A DNA stretch of 13,624 bases from an uncultured Flavobacteriaceae bacterium (GTDB lineage: Bacteria; Bacteroidota; Bacteroidia; Flavobacteriales; Flavobacteriaceae): contig CALJFV010000111.1 in NCBI GenBank assembly GCA_938074515.1, positions 1 through 13,624 on the forward strand. Direction: 5' to 3'. The stretch's first letter is position 1; every line of letters starts with the position of its first letter. Positions 6,037 to 13,090 of the stretch are shown here, piece by piece. The notes below the pieces were generated by a model, which worked only from the letters and a program-made list of their open reading frames with translations, did not search any database and had not been told where the DNA came from. The translations under genes and the position numbers were made by a program.

Positions 6037-6963
6037 ATGAAGGAATTAAGTGTATCGCATTTACTCGGCATAAAATACCTCACAACTGAGGATATTGAGT
6101 TGATTTTTGAAACTGCTGATCATTTTAAAGAGGTAATAAATCGTCCCATCAAAAAGGTTCCCTCGCTTCGAGACATCACCATTGCTAATTTATTTTTTGA
6201 AAACAGTACCCGCACAAGATTGTCCTTTGAGCTCGCTGAAAAAAGACTTTCGGCTGATGTAGTGAACTTCTCGGCAGCATCGTCTTCGGTAAAAAAGGGC
6301 GAGACCTTGATCGATACAGTAAACAATATTTTGGCCATGAAGGTTGATATGGTCGTGATGCGCCACCCAAATCCTGGCGCGGGTATCTTTCTGTCCAAGC
6401 ACGTTAACGCCCGTATAGTTAATGCTGGTGACGGCGCCCATGAGCATCCAACACAGGCCTTACTCGATGCCTATTCAATCCGTGAATCACTGGGGTCTGT
6501 AGCGGGTAAAAAGGTCGCTATTGTCGGAGATATTTTACATTCTAGAGTCGCTTTGTCAAATATTTTTGCCTTAAAAAAACTGGGAGCAGAGGTAATGCTT
6601 TGTGGCCCAAAAACCCTAATACCAAAACACGTTGAGTCTCTAGGAGTGCGTTATGAACCCTCTTTAGAGAAAACAATTCAGTGGTGTGATGCCGTAAATA
6701 TGCTCAGGGTGCAAAATGAGCGTATGTCCATGAGTTACTTTCCAACGACACGCGAATATGCACAGCAGTACGGCTTAACCTTAGACCATTTAAAGGCCTT
6801 GGATAAACAGATTGTCGTCATGCATCCAGGACCAATCAATCGAGGTGTTGAAATAACAAGTGAGGTGGCAGATAGCCCACAGGCCATTATACTTGATCAA
6901 GTACAAAATGGAGTCGCTATTCGCATGGCGGTTATTTATTTACTTGCAGCAAAGATCAAATAA
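6037..6963 (+). CDS. pyrB: Aspartate carbamoyltransferase, catalytic subunit
   Basis: PyrB joins carbamoyl phosphate and aspartate to give N-carbamoyl-aspartate, the first committed step of pyrimidine synthesis. At 308 residues it is a normal single catalytic chain that works as a trimer. Visible signatures are FFENSTRTRLSFE (53-65, the carbamoyl-phosphate site with STRTR at 57-61), SSSVKKGET (82-90, the loop shared between neighbouring subunits), GDGAHEHPTQALLD (131-144) and VMHPGPINRG (261-270, phosphate and aspartate contacts). No pyrI regulatory subunit gene is in the window. It starts three bases after pyrR, and its TAA is followed directly by the ATG of the next gene, so the cluster is read as one message. 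Very secure. Confidence 0.97.
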   Translation: MKELSVSHLLGIKYLTTEDIELIFETADHFKEVINRPIKKVPSLRDITIANLFFENSTRTRLSFELAEKRLSADVVNFSAASSSVKKGETLIDTVNNILAMKVDMVVMRHPNPGAGIFLSKHVNARIVNAGDGAHEHPTQALLDAYSIRESLGSVAGKKVAIVGDILHSRVALSNIFALKKLGAEVMLCGPKTLIPKHVESLGVRYEPSLEKTIQWCDAVNMLRVQNERMSMSYFPTTREYAQQYGLTLDHLKALDKQIVVMHPGPINRGVEITSEVADSPQAIILDQVQNGVAIRMAVIYLLAAKIK

Positions 6964-7296
6964 ATGGAGTTTTCGGTTAAAAACCAGGTCGTTGTTATCA
7001 GTAAATTATCCAACCAAGTTTTGGATTTATCAAAAGAGCTTCTCGAAAACAAGCAGTTCTGGAATGATTACCATGTTATATTGGAGGTTCAAGAGTGCTC
7101 ATTATCACAGCAATCTATCTATGATGCCATTGCACCTATATTCCGCGATCACAATGCACAACAAAAGTCTTTTGTATTGGTTGATAAGGTAGATCGTCTA
7201 AAAAAATATCCAGAGGAGCTTTCTGCGGCACCAACCCAAGATGAAGCCTTTGATCTCATTGAGATGGAGGAGATCGCCCGTGATTTAGGGTTTTAA
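6964..7296 (+). CDS. Small conserved-looking protein between pyrB and rnz (STAS-like?)
   Basis: The 110-residue soluble product has no signal peptide or membrane segment and no function I can assign. Alternating hydrophobic stretches (QVVVISK, YHVILEV, KSFVLVDKV) separated by helical segments suggest a small alpha/beta fold, loosely like STAS or anti-sigma-antagonist domains. The phosphorylatable serine motif of true antagonists (D-S-[SG]) is not seen. The acidic C-terminus APTQDEAFDLIEMEEIARDLGF resembles, from memory, a short protein encoded just before ribonuclease Z in other flavobacteria, sometimes labelled ribonuclease Z by neighbourhood. It has none of the metallo-beta-lactamase motifs, so that label would be wrong. 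The ATG follows the pyrB stop with no gap, and its stop lies two bases before rnz, so it is almost certainly translated with both. Real gene: sure. Function: unknown. Confidence 0.85.
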   Translation: MEFSVKNQVVVISKLSNQVLDLSKELLENKQFWNDYHVILEVQECSLSQQSIYDAIAPIFRDHNAQQKSFVLVDKVDRLKKYPEELSAAPTQDEAFDLIEMEEIARDLGF

Positions 7297-7298
7297 TC

Positions 7299-8243
7299 AT
7301 GGGGCTGCGCTTGCATATATTGGGGTGTCATTCGGCAACACCAAAAGCTAATGCACAACCGAGTGCTCAGCTTCTTGAATTAGATGGCCATATGTATTTG
7401 ATTGATTGTGGGGAGGGGACACAAGTCGCATTGCGCGAAAACAAAATAAAATTTGCCCGAATCAAACAAATATTCATTTCTCATCTACACGGCGATCATT
7501 ATTTTGGGTTATTTGGTCTTATTGCGACATTCAACCTTTTAGGACGGAGGGAGCCCCTACATATATTTGGCCCAAAGGGTATAAAAGAAATAGTTTTAAT
7601 GTCTCTTAAATTGGGGGATTCTTGGACTAAATTCTCATTGTGCTTTCATGAATTAGATCAAAAAGAGAGTGTTTTAATATTTGAAGATCAGGTGGTTACA
7701 GTGCGAACTTTACCACTGGATCATCGTGTATATACCAATGGCTTTTTATTTACGCAAAAGCCTAGGCTCAGGACATTGAATGCTGAAGCTGCTCGTGGGT
7801 TCAAGGTTTCATCGGCTTATTTTAATAAAGCCAAGCAGGGCCAATGGGTTCAAGATGAATCAGGCCACCCGTTAGATTATAGGGCGATTACCACGGATCC
7901 GCCAGAGCCAATTTCATATGCCTATTGCAGTGACACCGCGTTTTATCCTCCTTTAGCAGATTTGATTCAAGGAGTGACGTTATTGTATCACGAAAGCACT
8001 TTTTTAAGTCAGCATGAGCATTTGTGCGTCAACACAAAACACAGTAGTGCGCTACAAGCCGCAGAGATGGCTCTCCTGGCCAATGCAAAATTTTTATTGC
8101 TCGGTCATTACTCTGGGCGTTACAGAGATTTGGCGGGCTTTAAAAGCGAGGCGAGTGCAGTGTTTTTTCGGACTTATTTGGCTCGTGAAAATGCTGTATT
8201 TACCCTAGAACACGGTGGTCAAATGGAATTAACTCAAATTTAA
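7299..8243 (+). CDS. rnz: Ribonuclease Z (tRNase Z)
   Basis: RNase Z is a zinc endonuclease of the metallo-beta-lactamase fold that cuts the 3' trailer from pre-tRNAs so CCA can be added. The 314 residues match the short bacterial form. The metal-binding motif SHLHGDH is at 61-67 (H62, H64, D66, H67), with further ligands expected at H142 (PLDHRV), D212 (YCSDTAF) and H270 (LLLGHYSGRY). H248 in TKHSSALQAAEMA is the conserved catalytic-region histidine. GCHSATPKANAQPSAQLLE near the N-terminus and NLLGRREPLHIFGP (79-92) are also typical. The gene begins two bases after the small protein upstream and ends the pyr-linked cluster. A 5-bp inverted repeat follows the stop at once (8244-8256). Very secure. 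Confidence 0.95.
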   Translation: MGLRLHILGCHSATPKANAQPSAQLLELDGHMYLIDCGEGTQVALRENKIKFARIKQIFISHLHGDHYFGLFGLIATFNLLGRREPLHIFGPKGIKEIVLMSLKLGDSWTKFSLCFHELDQKESVLIFEDQVVTVRTLPLDHRVYTNGFLFTQKPRLRTLNAEAARGFKVSSAYFNKAKQGQWVQDESGHPLDYRAITTDPPEPISYAYCSDTAFYPPLADLIQGVTLLYHESTFLSQHEHLCVNTKHSSALQAAEMALLANAKFLLLGHYSGRYRDLAGFKSEASAVFFRTYLARENAVFTLEHGGQMELTQI

Positions 8244-8256
8244 TTAGGCGTCCTAA
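8244..8256. repeat. Short inverted repeat directly after rnz
   Basis: TTAGG (8244-8248), CGT, CCTAA (8252-8256) starts at the base after the rnz stop. There is no T-tract, so it is a poor terminator. It may mark a transcript end, be an operator for pdxH, or be chance. No convincing promoter was found in the remaining bases up to pdxH at 8298. Confidence 0.25.
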
Positions 8257-8297
8257 CAAACTGTTTAAATTCTCGTAAATTGCAATGAAATAACGGT

Positions 8298-8963
8298 ATG
8301 TCGCAAAATCTTTATAATTATCGAAAGTCATATCAGAAGGGCGCTTTGCGTAAACAAGAGGCAGCAGCAGATCCTTTTGATCAGTTTACCCTTTGGTTTG
8401 ACGCACTTAAGGCACTCGAATTAGATGTTGAGATTAATGCCATGCATTGTACAACTTTGGATGCTGAAGGGTTTCCAAGAACGAGGGTTGTGCTCTTAAA
8501 AAGTTTTGATCGTCAAGGTTTTCAATTTTTTACGAATTACAGCAGTCAAAAGGGTCAAGATATAGCCCGGCACCCAAAAGTGTCTCTTTCATTTTTTTGG
8601 CCAGATATTGAGCGCCAAGTTCACATAAAGGGGATTGCAGAGCGATTGTCATCGGAGGAATCAAACGCCTACTTTGCAGTGCGCCCTCGAGGCAGTCAAA
8701 TCGGGGCCCATGTGAGTGATCAGAGCAGTGTCATTGAATCTCGCGCCTATCTTGAACAAAGACTCGTGGATATTGAAGCTCAATATGAAGATCGCGAAAT
8801 ACCACGCCCAGATCATTGGGGTGGTTTTAGAGTAATTCCTGATCAGTATGAATTTTGGCAAGGAAGAGAAAATCGCTTGCACGATCGTTTGCGATACAGA
8901 CCAAATACTGAGCCTGAAACGACCCAAAGCGCGTCTTGGATTATTGAGCGATTAGCCCCTTAA
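8298..8963 (+). CDS. pdxH: Pyridoxamine 5'-phosphate oxidase
   Basis: PdxH is an FMN enzyme that oxidises pyridoxamine or pyridoxine 5'-phosphate with oxygen to make pyridoxal 5'-phosphate (vitamin B6 salvage and synthesis). The 221-residue protein matches the usual length. FMN-contact motifs are RTRVVLLK (61-68) and FFTNYSSQKG (77-86). RQVHIKG (106-112), AYFAVRPRGSQIG (124-136) and RPDHWGGFRVIP (170-181) shape the substrate site. The hallmark WQGRENRLHDRLRY (187-200) carries the PLP-phosphate and FMN ligands, and the chain ends in WIIERLAP, a strongly conserved terminus. It sits 54 bases after rnz and 5 bases before the sixA-like gene, so it probably heads or joins the downstream group. Use of oxygen suits an aerobic organism. 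Very secure. Confidence 0.96.
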   Translation: MSQNLYNYRKSYQKGALRKQEAAADPFDQFTLWFDALKALELDVEINAMHCTTLDAEGFPRTRVVLLKSFDRQGFQFFTNYSSQKGQDIARHPKVSLSFFWPDIERQVHIKGIAERLSSEESNAYFAVRPRGSQIGAHVSDQSSVIESRAYLEQRLVDIEAQYEDREIPRPDHWGGFRVIPDQYEFWQGRENRLHDRLRYRPNTEPETTQSASWIIERLAP

Positions 8964-8968
8964 ACCTT

Positions 8969-9457
8969 ATGAAGCGGACCATTTACTTTCTCAGACATGC
9001 TAAATCTTCTTGGGAGACTAATGTGGAGGATCTACAACGGCCCCTAAATTCTCGCGGCAAAAAGAATGCCTTGTTGTTGTCTAATTTTGCAGAAAAACAG
9101 CTTAAACGTCCAGATTATGTTGCGATAAGTGCTGCTGTGCGTACGCGACAAACTGCAGAATATTTTGTTGCCGCCTTCAATGTGCCGGCGTCAAATGTGG
9201 TTCATGATCGCGCGTTGTATGATTTTTCAGGAGAATCCGTTATGCGTTTTATAAAAGCTTTAGACGCGAAGCATAAAATCGTTATGCTTGTTGGGCATAA
9301 TCATGCGTTTACCGCTTTGGTGAATATGCTGGGAAGTAAAAATATAGATCACGTGCCGACTTGTGGCATGAGCATTATCGATTTTGAATGCGATAATTGG
9401 CAAAATATAACAAGAGGATTAACAAGAGAAACAATATTTCCAAGAGACTTTAAATGA
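8969..9457 (+). CDS. SixA-like histidine phosphatase
   Basis: This 162-residue protein is a histidine-phosphatase-superfamily member (phosphoglycerate-mutase fold) of the SixA type, which removes phosphate from phosphohistidine in proteins; E. coli SixA acts on the phosphotransferase protein NPr. The phospho-accepting motif is FLRHAKSSWE with R9-H10. SAAVRTRQTAEYF places R58 in the usual SxxxRTxQTA position, and VGHNHAF gives the second histidine H110. The chain is short and lacks the long inserts of phosphoglycerate mutases, which favours SixA. Its stop overlaps the ppk1 start (ATGA, 9454-9457), so the two are translationally coupled. The target in this organism is unknown; the context points to polyphosphate metabolism. 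Superfamily: sure; specificity: inferred. Confidence 0.88.
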   Translation: MKRTIYFLRHAKSSWETNVEDLQRPLNSRGKKNALLLSNFAEKQLKRPDYVAISAAVRTRQTAEYFVAAFNVPASNVVHDRALYDFSGESVMRFIKALDAKHKIVMLVGHNHAFTALVNMLGSKNIDHVPTCGMSIIDFECDNWQNITRGLTRETIFPRDFK

Positions 9458-11553
9458 TGATGGCCGAGTCAAAAAAATCCTACGAACGATTTATTAATCG
9501 AGACTTGAGTTGGTTACAATTCAATGCTCGGGTATTGCAAGAAGCCAAGGATCCTTCGGTTCCACTGATCGAACGGTTGCGATTTTTGGGAATATTCTCG
9601 AATAATTTAGATGAGTTTTTTAAAGTGCGTTACGCTACGATTAAGCGTATTGTTGAAGCGGGAAAGTTGGGAAGAAACGAACTTGGTGGCATGGCTGCCA
9701 AAGAATTACAGGAACAAATTACCCAAACGGTCATCAGTCAACAGCAATTGAGTTTGGATATTTTGGGGAGTATTGAGAAAGAGCTCGGCAAGGAGGGAAT
9801 CCATATTATTAATGAACACCAAATCACTGAGGATCAAAGTGTTTTTATCACGGATTATTTCCTTCGAGAAGTTAGTCCGGCACTTGTTACCATAATTTTA
9901 ACTGGATTGGAAAACTTTCCAGCACTTAAAGATAGTGCTGCATATTTGGCGGTACGCATGGTATTAAGTGATGCGAAGGAAGGTTTAGAAAAGGAACATG
10001 ATCAGGTGAATTACGCCTTAATTGAAATTCCCAAAGTTATAGATCGCTTTGTGGTGCTGCCCGAGCAAAATGGACAGAAATATATCATTTTATTAGATGA
10101 TTTAATTCGTCATTGTTTGGGCATAATCTTCAGTATTTTCTCTTATAAAGAGATTTCTGCTTACATGATTAAAATTACGCGGGATGCTGAATTAGATATT
10201 GATTCTGATTTGAGTCGTAGTTTTTTGGAAAAAATATCAAAGAGTGTGGCTCGAAGAAGCTCAGGGGACCCAGTACGGTTTGTTTATGATCGTGATATTG
10301 ATCCAGAAATGTTGACTTTTCTGATGGAAAAAATGAATATCGAAAGTACCGATAGTGTTATTCCAGGAGGACGATACCACAATAGGCGAGATTATATGAA
10401 GTTTCCCAGTCTTGGTCGTCAAGATTTACTCTATGAAATCAAGGTTCCTTTGCGGATAAAAGGGTTGAGTTTTGAAGGAAGCCTATTGGCGAAAATTGCC
10501 AAAAAGGATTATTTGCTACACGCACCCTATCAGAGTTTTAGATATGTAGTGAAGTTTTTGCGTGAGGCCGCTTTGGACCCACAGGTACAATCTATTAAAA
10601 TTACCATCTATCGATTAGCCGAGGTATCCCACATCGCCAGTTCCCTGATCAACGCGGCAAAAAATGGTAAGGATGTCGTTGTTCAGATCGAGCTTCGGGC
10701 ACGTTTTGACGAGGTTGCTAATATCCATTATGCCGAACAAATGCAGGAAGAGGGGGTACGGATGATTTTTGGCGTGAAAGGGCTCAAAGTGCATTGCAAG
10801 GCTTGTGTTATAGAACGTCTGGAAGCAGGAAAAATAAAACGATATTCATTATTGAGCTCGGGTAATTTCAATGAAAGTACCGCACGTATTTATACCGATT
10901 ATACCTTATTTACGGCAAATGAAGCTATCGCAAAAGACATAAATAAGGTATTTAATTTCTTTGATGTCAATTACCGGGTTAAAACCTATAAACATTTGGT
11001 CGTATCTCCTCATTACACTCGTGGTGTTTGGGAGCGCTTAATCGACAATGAAGTGATTAACAAAAGGGAAGGTAAAGCCGCTGGGATTCAACTCAAGCTC
11101 AATAGTCTAAGTGATTATCGAATGATTGATAAACTTTATGATGCGAGCCAAGCTGGAGTTCCCATAAAAATCATTGTACGCGGAATTTGTTGTTTAATTC
11201 CGGGGGTCAAAGGCTTAAGTGAAAACATAGAGGTGATTAGTATTGTCGACAAATTCTTGGAGCATACACGGCTCTATATATTTAACAACAATAATGAGCC
11301 AAAATATTTTATTTCCTCTGCCGACATCATGGGCAGGAATTTAGATACGCGTGTTGAGATCAGTTGCCCTATTTATGATTCTGAAATTCAACAAGAACTT
11401 CAAGAAACTTTTGACATTAATTGGCAGGACAATGTCAAAGCTCGATTGATTTCTGCAACTCAGGACAATGCCTATGTGCACGAAGGGGGACCTGCGATTC
11501 GTTCACAATTTGCCATATACGATTACTACCAAAAGAAACTGGCTTCGGAATGA
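9454..11553 (+). CDS. ppk1: Polyphosphate kinase 1
   Basis: PPK1 reversibly polymerises the gamma-phosphate of ATP into inorganic polyphosphate through a phosphohistidine enzyme intermediate. The 699 residues match the family (E. coli 688). The N-terminal domain opens with ERFINRDLSWLQFNARVL (11-28), a near-universal PPK1 motif. The phospholipase-D-like catalytic half contains LKVHCKACVIE with the presumed autophosphorylated H447 (bases 10792-10794), then SSGNFNESTARIYTDYTLFT. The second essential histidine is H604 in FLEHTRLYIFNN. Three ATGs stand in a row (9454, 9457, 9460); I chose the first because it makes the ATGA overlap with the phosphatase gene, but any of the three could be used. 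The stop overlaps ppx in the same way. Very secure. Confidence 0.96.
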   Translation: MMMAESKKSYERFINRDLSWLQFNARVLQEAKDPSVPLIERLRFLGIFSNNLDEFFKVRYATIKRIVEAGKLGRNELGGMAAKELQEQITQTVISQQQLSLDILGSIEKELGKEGIHIINEHQITEDQSVFITDYFLREVSPALVTIILTGLENFPALKDSAAYLAVRMVLSDAKEGLEKEHDQVNYALIEIPKVIDRFVVLPEQNGQKYIILLDDLIRHCLGIIFSIFSYKEISAYMIKITRDAELDIDSDLSRSFLEKISKSVARRSSGDPVRFVYDRDIDPEMLTFLMEKMNIESTDSVIPGGRYHNRRDYMKFPSLGRQDLLYEIKVPLRIKGLSFEGSLLAKIAKKDYLLHAPYQSFRYVVKFLREAALDPQVQSIKITIYRLAEVSHIASSLINAAKNGKDVVVQIELRARFDEVANIHYAEQMQEEGVRMIFGVKGLKVHCKACVIERLEAGKIKRYSLLSSGNFNESTARIYTDYTLFTANEAIAKDINKVFNFFDVNYRVKTYKHLVVSPHYTRGVWERLIDNEVINKREGKAAGIQLKLNSLSDYRMIDKLYDASQAGVPIKIIVRGICCLIPGVKGLSENIEVISIVDKFLEHTRLYIFNNNNEPKYFISSADIMGRNLDTRVEISCPIYDSEIQQELQETFDINWQDNVKARLISATQDNAYVHEGGPAIRSQFAIYDYYQKKLASE

Positions 11554-12473
11554 TGTTAATGGAGAAATATGGTGGTATTGATATCGGGTCAAATGCGATT
11601 CGCTTGCTGATCTCTACGGTAACGCAAATGGACGAAAAGCCTCCTCGTTTTAAAAAAACCTCACTGGTGCGTGTTCCCATCCGATTAGGGGCCGACGTGT
11701 TTTTAAATGGGGCTATTTCGGCAGTCAGTATTGACCGAATGATTGACGCTATGAGTGCCTATCGATTATTGCTGAAAAATCACAATGTTGTGCGCTACCG
11801 AGCTTGCGCGACTTCGGCTATGCGTGAGGCGAGCAACGGGCCAGATGTTGTCGCACGCATCCAGGAAGCGACAGGGATTCAGATTGAAATTATTGATGGT
11901 GAGATAGAAGCTGATATTATTGCAGCGACTGATTTTGGCAATTTTATCGGTACTGAAAAAGCCTTTTTATATGTAGATGTTGGTGGAGGAAGTACAGAGT
12001 TCACCCTTTACAGTGAGGGTCAAGTCATCGTTTCGCGCTCTTTTAAGCTCGGTACGGTAAGAATTTTAAATGACATGGTACGCGAATCTATGTGGGATGA
12101 CGTAAGGGCTTGGATCACAGAGGTTACTTCCGGCTATGATAAAATTAATGTTATCGGTTCTGGAGGGAATATCAACAGCATTTATGCCAATAGTGGCAAG
12201 AAAATTGGCAAGCCACTAAGCTATTTTTTCTTGGTCAATTATTTTGAGCTCCTAAAATCGATGACCTATCATGAGAGAATCTACGAATTGGAAATGAATC
12301 CTGATCGTGCTGATGTTATTATTCCTGCGACTAAAATTTATTTATCTGCCATGAAATGGAGCAGGGCCAAAAACATTTATGTCCCAAAAATAGGACTGGC
12401 TGATGGTATGGTCAAGCGCATGTATCAAGACCCTAATCAAGGTCACGGCCTCCAGACGCTTTTTGAGGACTAA
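11550..12473 (+). CDS. ppx: Exopolyphosphatase / Ppx-GppA family phosphatase
   Basis: Ppx/GppA enzymes of the ASKHA fold remove terminal phosphate from polyphosphate, and some hydrolyse pppGpp. From the chosen start the product has 307 residues, a short form lacking the C-terminal HD-like domain of the roughly 510-residue E. coli enzyme. Motifs are GGIDIGSNAIRLL (8-20, phosphate loop 1), ACATSAMREASNG (85-97), E120 in DGEIEADII as the likely catalytic base, VDVGGGSTEF (142-151, phosphate loop 2) and IGSGGN. The frame is open further upstream to 11421, but that stretch lies inside ppk1 and has no family similarity. ATG 11550 forms an ATGA overlap with the ppk1 stop; ATGs at 11553 and 11559 are alternatives. 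Its stop abuts the stop of the convergent miaE. Family sure; polyphosphate as substrate is inferred from ppk1. Confidence 0.93.
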   Translation: MMLMEKYGGIDIGSNAIRLLISTVTQMDEKPPRFKKTSLVRVPIRLGADVFLNGAISAVSIDRMIDAMSAYRLLLKNHNVVRYRACATSAMREASNGPDVVARIQEATGIQIEIIDGEIEADIIAATDFGNFIGTEKAFLYVDVGGGSTEFTLYSEGQVIVSRSFKLGTVRILNDMVRESMWDDVRAWITEVTSGYDKINVIGSGGNINSIYANSGKKIGKPLSYFFLVNYFELLKSMTYHERIYELEMNPDRADVIIPATKIYLSAMKWSRAKNIYVPKIGLADGMVKRMYQDPNQGHGLQTLFED

Positions 12474-13079
12474 TTAACCGTGAATTTGCTCTGTTTTACT
12501 CAGGTCCTTCATGAGCTGTGCTTCGAATTCTAATAAGTCTTTCCACTTTTTATCCACGATAGTTTTTTGACCATATTGACGTGCAAACTTGAGAAACATT
12601 GTGTAATGATTGGCTTCACTAATCATCAATTTGCGATAAAAATCGGCTAACTTTTTGTCTTCGAGCGCTTCACTTAATAATCTAAAGCGTTCACAACTTC
12701 TGGCTTCGATTAAAGCCGCATACAGAAGGCGGTGAATGAGTTGATCATTACGACTGCCGCCTTTTGGGAAAAACTTCATCAATGTATTGACATAAGCATC
12801 TTTGCGCTCTCGTCCTAAATGTCCGCCGCGCTCTATTATTCGATCATGAACCATTTTAAAATGACTCATTTCCTCTTGAGCGAGTAGGGTCATTTCAGCC
12901 ACTAGCTCCGAGTATTCAGGATAGCCAATAATCAATGAAATTGCCGTTGAGGCGGCCTTTTGTTCACAATAGGCGTGATCGGTCAATATTTCATCGATGT
13001 TTTTTGCGACTATATTTACCCATCTTGGATCTGTGGGTAATTTTAGTCCTAACATGGTTGATTGATTCTTTTGACTCAT
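12474..13079 (-). CDS. miaE: tRNA-(ms2io6A37) hydroxylase MiaE
   Basis: MiaE is an oxygen-dependent non-haem diiron enzyme that hydroxylates the isopentenyl side chain of 2-methylthio-N6-isopentenyladenosine at tRNA position 37, after MiaA and MiaB. The 201-residue all-helical protein shows ferritin-like ligands in the right order: E39 (HAYCEQKAAS), E70-x-x-H73 (QEEMSHFKMVHDR), E125 (LIEARSCERFR) and E155-x-x-H158 (SEANHYTMF). MLGLKLPTDPRWV is the usual start of the family, so translation could begin at M9 (bases 13055-13053) rather than M1. It lies 11 bases after dnaX on the same strand and so is probably cotranscribed with it. It converges on ppx with no base between the two stop codons and no visible terminator. 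Secure. Confidence 0.95.
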   Translation of the reverse strand: MSQKNQSTMLGLKLPTDPRWVNIVAKNIDEILTDHAYCEQKAASTAISLIIGYPEYSELVAEMTLLAQEEMSHFKMVHDRIIERGGHLGRERKDAYVNTLMKFFPKGGSRNDQLIHRLLYAALIEARSCERFRLLSEALEDKKLADFYRKLMISEANHYTMFLKFARQYGQKTIVDKKWKDLLEFEAQLMKDLSKTEQIHG

Positions 13080-13090
13080 TTTTCAATTCA

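Noticed and set aside
6860..7192. Open frame overlapping pyrB and the small gene in another frame
   Set aside because: The 6964-7296 frame is better placed (zero gap) and has plausible protein composition; this one is rich in W/K/Y runs typical of frame shadows.
8257..8297. pdxH promoter near TAAATTGC
   Set aside because: Only a partial match to TAnnTTTG and no TTG at the right distance; not supported enough to list.
11421..11549. In-frame upstream extension of ppx beginning at ATG 11421
   Set aside because: The stretch overlaps the ppk1 coding end, has a Cys/Arg-rich composition unlike the family, and the phosphate-loop motif begins only after the ATG at 11550.
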